This document shows positions 60,434 to 64,000 of a stretch of 64,000 bases of DNA, one piece after another. This DNA is from Desmodesmus armatus (Eukaryota > Chlorophyta > Chlorophyceae > Sphaeropleales > Scenedesmaceae). The stretch is from NCBI GenBank assembly GCA_007449985.2, contig VIIQ02000002.1, positions 496,001-560,000 of the forward strand, written 5' to 3'. Position numbers and translations under genes: made by a program. Every line of letters starts with the position of its first letter. Position 1 is the stretch's first letter. Under the pieces are notes generated by a model. It ran no database searches, had not been told where the DNA came from, and worked only from the letters and a program-made list of their open reading frames with translations.

Positions 60434-60467
60434 GCAGGCCGGTGGTGTCTTGAGTGCTCAGGCTACG
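60434..60467 (+). repeat. Relic of a single 60-bp minisatellite unit
   Basis: GCAGGCCGGTGGTGTCTTGA followed by GTGCTCAGGCTACG is a diverged 34-bp piece of the unit, about 700 bp downstream of the array. Confidence 0.7.
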
Positions 60468-62040
60468 GTAGCCTCGTGCCAGCTTGAGTGTGCGTGTTTC
60501 TATGGCCACGTCATCAAGCACAGCAGCCGTCCTCTTGTGCTTTGTCTGTCCTGCTGCCTGCCTTGTATGTTGCTGCTGCTCCTGTTTGCTGCACAGGTGA
60601 GCTTCAGGTGACCTTTGGAGATCTGAAGACATGTCAATTCAGGTCACTCCAAGACAAGCCAGCACGCAGGTGGCTCTCCTGCAGTAGCTGTTGTGATGCT
60701 GGCCTGAGCAATTTTCTGCATAGCTTCTAGCCAAGCCTGTTGACTGCTTGCCCTCTTTCCTTGAGCTAGTATGTGCTTGATATTGCATCAGCGAGGCAGG
60801 GATGACTTTGAAAGTGTAACAACATGCCAGTCTAGTTGGCACCCATTGCGATACATTGAGGTACATTCACTTTGTCAATTAATCGCCTGAGGTCGCCAGC
60901 AATGTGCCTGATGCAGTGTTTCAAAAGAGCTGGCTCGCTGGCATGCTTTGCTATTCACAGAGCCGCGGTATCGACAGCTGCAGGTGGCAGCACAGGGTGG
61001 ACGGCGGTGCACAACTCTGACGCAACATCTTTGCAGACATGACCCACCACAAGTTGACTTTCCTGTCGTTACACTCAACATGTAAACATCAACAGGGATA
61101 TTGCATATTCAGATGTAGATGGCATCTTCAACCAGGCCAGTCCCACCACCAACTAGGCCTGCTGTCACCATCAGGCGCAGTGCCACTGGCGCCATCCTCC
61201 AGCAGCAGCAGAGCTTCTTCCCTGCATCCTTCTCCCTCTTGCAACAATCAGACCCACCGCCAAAATTGCAGCATGTCCAACGCGGTAGGACCTGAACCAA
61301 CAGGCTTGCTGTTGTACATATACATTGCCACAGGCTTGACTTTGCATACAGCACAAGCCATCAGCAAGCATGGGTAGAGAGACCACAATGCTGTGCACGA
61401 CCTCAAGGATAGATAACTAGACAACTGCACTACTACCCAACCACCTCAATGACACCCACAATGCTCCCTACAGGCAGCAGACTGCTAGTGGTTGTGGTGC
61501 TTGCCATTCAAAGAACCTCTTGGGTGTTGGTCCCTCCTTTGAAGAGCGGTTGCGCAGCGGTTGTGCAGGCGACACCCTCTACGGCAGTCGAAGCGCTGAA
61601 GGGAAACAACAAACAGCCAAGTACAATGCAGACAGCAGACACCAATTGCGGGTGTGCCCCTTTCCCCTTTGACACACCAAAACACACACCATCATCAAGT
61701 TGGGCGCACACCCACCCGGATAAATCACCACACCATGCACTCTGCCATTGCGTTTTCCAAAGCCCTGTGCTATGCCATCAACAGCAGCTGAGTGCCAGCA
61801 CAAAATACTGCACCAATCGCCTGCTTGCTCCCCTACTCCAAGACACCCAGGGCACACTACAAGGGTGCTCAGCACTCTAGACTGTCAAGACATGCGTTTG
61901 CCTCCGCATTGCATCCAGTGCACCCCTCTCTCTCTTTCACACAAACAACACAGGAAAAGCATGCAACATGCACGCACACTCCCACTAAGTTGACCACAAA
62001 CACACGCACATGCACACACAGAAAGGGGCTCCCTGTGTTC

Positions 62041-62043
<3 letters not shown>

Positions 62044-62075
<32 letters not shown>

Positions 62076-62095
62076 ACACACACACACACACCACA

Positions 62096-62183
<88 letters not shown>
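62044..62183. repeat. (CA)n microsatellite
   Basis: About 140 bp of CA dinucleotides with a few CCA interruptions. The left edge reads GGCTCCCTGTGTTCCTACAC, the same 3' end as the SINE-like family S, so the array seems to have grown from the tail of an S copy. Confidence 0.95.
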
Positions 62184-62187
<4 letters not shown>

Positions 62188-62248
62188 GAGGCAAGCCGAT
62201 CAGGTGAACGTTTTCCGATTTGATTGATGCTAGTGTAAAGTTTTTCGC

Positions 62249-62341
62249 TGTGCGCTCCCACGCACTTCTTCAAAACTTCGGAATGTCACATCCTTGGATG
62301 GTTCATGCATTTGGCTGGATGCACTCCCTGTGTCAACACAC
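62249..62341 (+). repeat. SINE-like dispersed element family S, copy
   Basis: CACATCCTTGGATGGTTCAT and TGGCTGGATGCACTCCCTGT end in GTCAACACACACACAC. The match to 56814-56900 extends across about 88 bp. Confidence 0.75.
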
Positions 62342-62417
62342 ACACACACTCTTGCAAACACCCGGCAGCTGCCACTCCCAGCCTGTCTGCAGCAGTAGCA
62401 ACGAACGTCCCAACATC

Positions 62418-63561
62418 TCAGAAGTTTGGCAGCGTCTTGGGTGAGCGCACACTGGTGACACAGTCCATCAGGTGCTGCAGGTAGCCTGCAGCCACCAGGC
62501 TGTCCCCACTGTCCAGCACAGACGCCCACTCATGGAAGGGCACCTGCAGCACCGTGTAGCCGCGGTACTGCAGCGCCCAGCGGTGAGCCTGGGCAGCAAC
62601 GGTGGGGCTGTGCGGGGCATTGCGCGTGCACAAGGCGGGAGGAATTACCTGCAGCAAGGGGAGGGGGCAGGACAGCACAGCAGTGGGCGCAGGACGGGAG
62701 GGGCTGGACACTGCAGTACTGTACAGTACAGTACAGGGCATGCGCAGGGTGGTGGGAAGGGGGGGGGGGGGGAGTGCCGTGTGCAAGTCGCGCACGCAAG
62801 GGGGAGAATGATTCAAGTGGGCGGTCGTGCCAAACATTACAGGCAGGACCATGAGAACGCCACACTGAGACACAATAGGAAATCGTGAGCAGGCAGGCCA
62901 AACGGGTCTCCTGGCAGCATGATGGCGCGGCACTATCTCCAGCAGCGGGCGGACTGCTTGCACACCCACACCTGCACACCCACCTGCCAAGCTATGCACA
63001 CCCCGTTGTGTTTCAGGGGCAGCCCCACCCGCTCCAGCCCATCCAGAGTGACACAGGGGGAGCCCACTGGCAGGCCTAGCTGCTGCAGGGCCTGCGGGGC
63101 AGCACAGCAGCAGACAGCACAACACAGCACAGCTCAACAAAGCTAAGCCAACCACGAGTGAGGGGGCCTGCAGGGACTGACACGTACCAGTCACAGAACA
63201 ACATCTCAATGTCAAGTAAAAGACGCACAATGTGTCTCCTCTAAATGTTTCACATGAGCAACCACTGCCCATGCTCTTCATAAACAGTACCTCGGCAAAG
63301 AAGCCGTACCTGTCGTACGCTGGCCTCCAGACCTGCCTGTGTGAGCACTGCAGGATCCCTGTACTTCCAGCTGAGGAAGCCAGAGGGCTGCTGCTGTGAC
63401 TGTTGTTGCTGCTGCTGCGACTGCTGCTGGGGCTGCTGCGCCTGCTGCTGCTGCTGTTGGTACTCTGCTGAGTGGCGGATGGATTCCATCAGCCACTGGC
63501 AGGCTGCAAGGGGCTGCAGGCTGGCAGGCAGGCTGAGGGTGCGGGGAGCTGCACGGGACAA
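62418..63561 (-). CDS. RAP-domain protein (3' exons only)
   Basis: Three exons join in phase 0: 63561-63310, 63091-62984 and 62648-62418, coding 196 aa. The first has TLSLPASLQPLAACQWLMES, a polyglutamine tract broken by Ser/Pro, and SWKYRDPAVLTQAGLEASVRQ. The last has the RAP-domain signature: HRWALQYRGYTVLQVPFHEW, then YLQHLMDCV. RAP domains are predicted RNA-binding, nuclease-like folds. In green algae many belong to octotricopeptide (OPR) proteins that govern chloroplast or mitochondrial RNAs, and in animals to FASTK proteins. The N-terminal part, including any targeting peptide and OPR repeats, would lie beyond the window or in unrecognised exons between 63562 and 64000. The stop is TGA at 62420-62418. 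Confidence 0.72.
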
Positions 63562-64000
63562 CTGCAGACGCAGACATGCAGCAGCAACACACGCAGGGGC
63601 AAACAGCACCAGCAGCAAGGTACCAGACTGTCAACACATTACAGAAATTGCGTCAACACACCCTGTGCTGGTGCAGAACTGCATTCATGCTGGTGGAACA
63701 GGACTGTGAAGGCACCGCCCAAGCATACACCTTGTGTCACACACAACCCAGAGATAACATCCTCATGCCCAAGTCATCAACAGATTTGCAGTGCAGGTGT
63801 CACCCTGGGCCGTAGGTCTCTGGGTGGTCAGGGTCCGCTGGTTTAACCAGGGGACCCTGACCACCCAGAGACCTACGGCCCAGGGTGACACCTGCACTGC
63901 ACACCCAGGCGCACTGCCCTCCAAACCTCCACAGTCACTCCACAGTCACTCCACCCAAACTCCACAGCCACTTCACCCCCCCCCCTTCCCCTCTACGTGG
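63562..64000. other. Window end, no exon recognised
   Basis: It is probably intron or upstream sequence of the RAP-domain gene. It contains the large palindrome and, near 63930-63960, short CCACAGTCACT direct repeats. Confidence 0.4.
63787..63901. repeat. 115-bp near-perfect palindrome
   Basis: The left arm 63787-63843 and right arm 63845-63901 (57 nt each) are reverse complements with a single mismatch (G63837 against G63851). They are separated by one base (T63844). The arms start TGCAGTGCAGGTGTCACCCT. Confidence 0.97.

Larger units (their letters stand above)
57166..62417. other. 5.2-kb gene-free, repeat-rich region
   Basis: Apart from the repeats listed separately (58387-58958, 59186-59738, 60368-60467, 62044-62341) no gene, RNA gene or regulatory site was recognised. 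Long frames at 58992-59816 on both strands are caused by the 60-bp array. Confidence 0.55.

Noticed and set aside
62010..62207. Thr/His and Val/Cys frames
   Set aside because: They are translations of the CA microsatellite.
63787..63901. Rho-independent-type terminator
   Set aside because: The genome is eukaryotic, there is no U tract after the stem, and the stem is far longer than any such terminator.

Overview
The window looks like nuclear DNA of a chlorophycean green alga, probably of the Chlamydomonadales/Sphaeropleales type. Genes are broken into many small exons by short GT-AG introns. Coding and non-coding DNA are rich in CAG/CTG and GCA runs (polyQ, polyA, polyS tracts). TGTAA poly(A) signals occur near some stops, and the gene set is eukaryotic (CCT chaperonin, Ubc13, ataxin-2, RNA polymerase III subunit, RAP-domain protein, glutamate-receptor-like channel). 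I reconstructed exon chains by hand from reading-frame continuity and splice consensus; no alignment was run.

Layout. 1-12.5 kb: weakly supported exon-like fragments (1.1-3.6 kb), an unrecognised minus-strand multi-exon gene (8.6-5.3 kb), and a plus-strand membrane protein that resembles the XK-related family (11.1-12.5 kb). 12.6-17 kb: gene-poor, built from an inverted duplication with arms of about 1.3-1.5 kb and a small dispersed element for which one arm preserves an empty site. 17.05-23.17 kb (-): an 11-exon ionotropic glutamate receptor-like channel. 23.2-25.1 kb: intergenic DNA with a satellite in two opposed blocks, and a CRE-type palindrome in front of a plus-strand four-EF-hand protein (25.09-27.29 kb). 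28.3-35.0 kb (+): the N-terminal two thirds of a ZNFX1-like SF1 helicase, with a changed Walker A motif and no second RecA domain. 36.5-42.2 kb (-): CCT7, complete in 15 exons, head to head with UBC13 (42.6-44.1 kb, +, 7 exons, two GC-AG introns). 45.1-54.9 kb (+): a 19-exon ataxin-2 homologue of about 1,727 aa. 56.1-57.2 kb (+): RPC9 (CRCP), first exon unresolved. 57.2-62.4 kb: gene-free and repeat-rich, with a hAT-type MITE bearing an 8-bp target duplication, a 60-bp minisatellite, SINE-like copies and a CA microsatellite. 62.4-63.6 kb (-): the 3' exons of a RAP-domain protein. A 57-bp-arm near-perfect palindrome lies at 63.8 kb.

The genes do not form a pathway. Themes that recur are Ca2+ signalling (channel beside EF-hand sensor, possible scramblase), RNA handling (ataxin-2, helicase, RAP protein, Pol III subunit) and protein quality control (CCT7, Ubc13). 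The most interesting items are the unusual channel architecture, the mutated and truncated helicase, and several small mobile or repeat elements with clear structural evidence of insertion. I did not find convincing evidence for a wholly new biological system.
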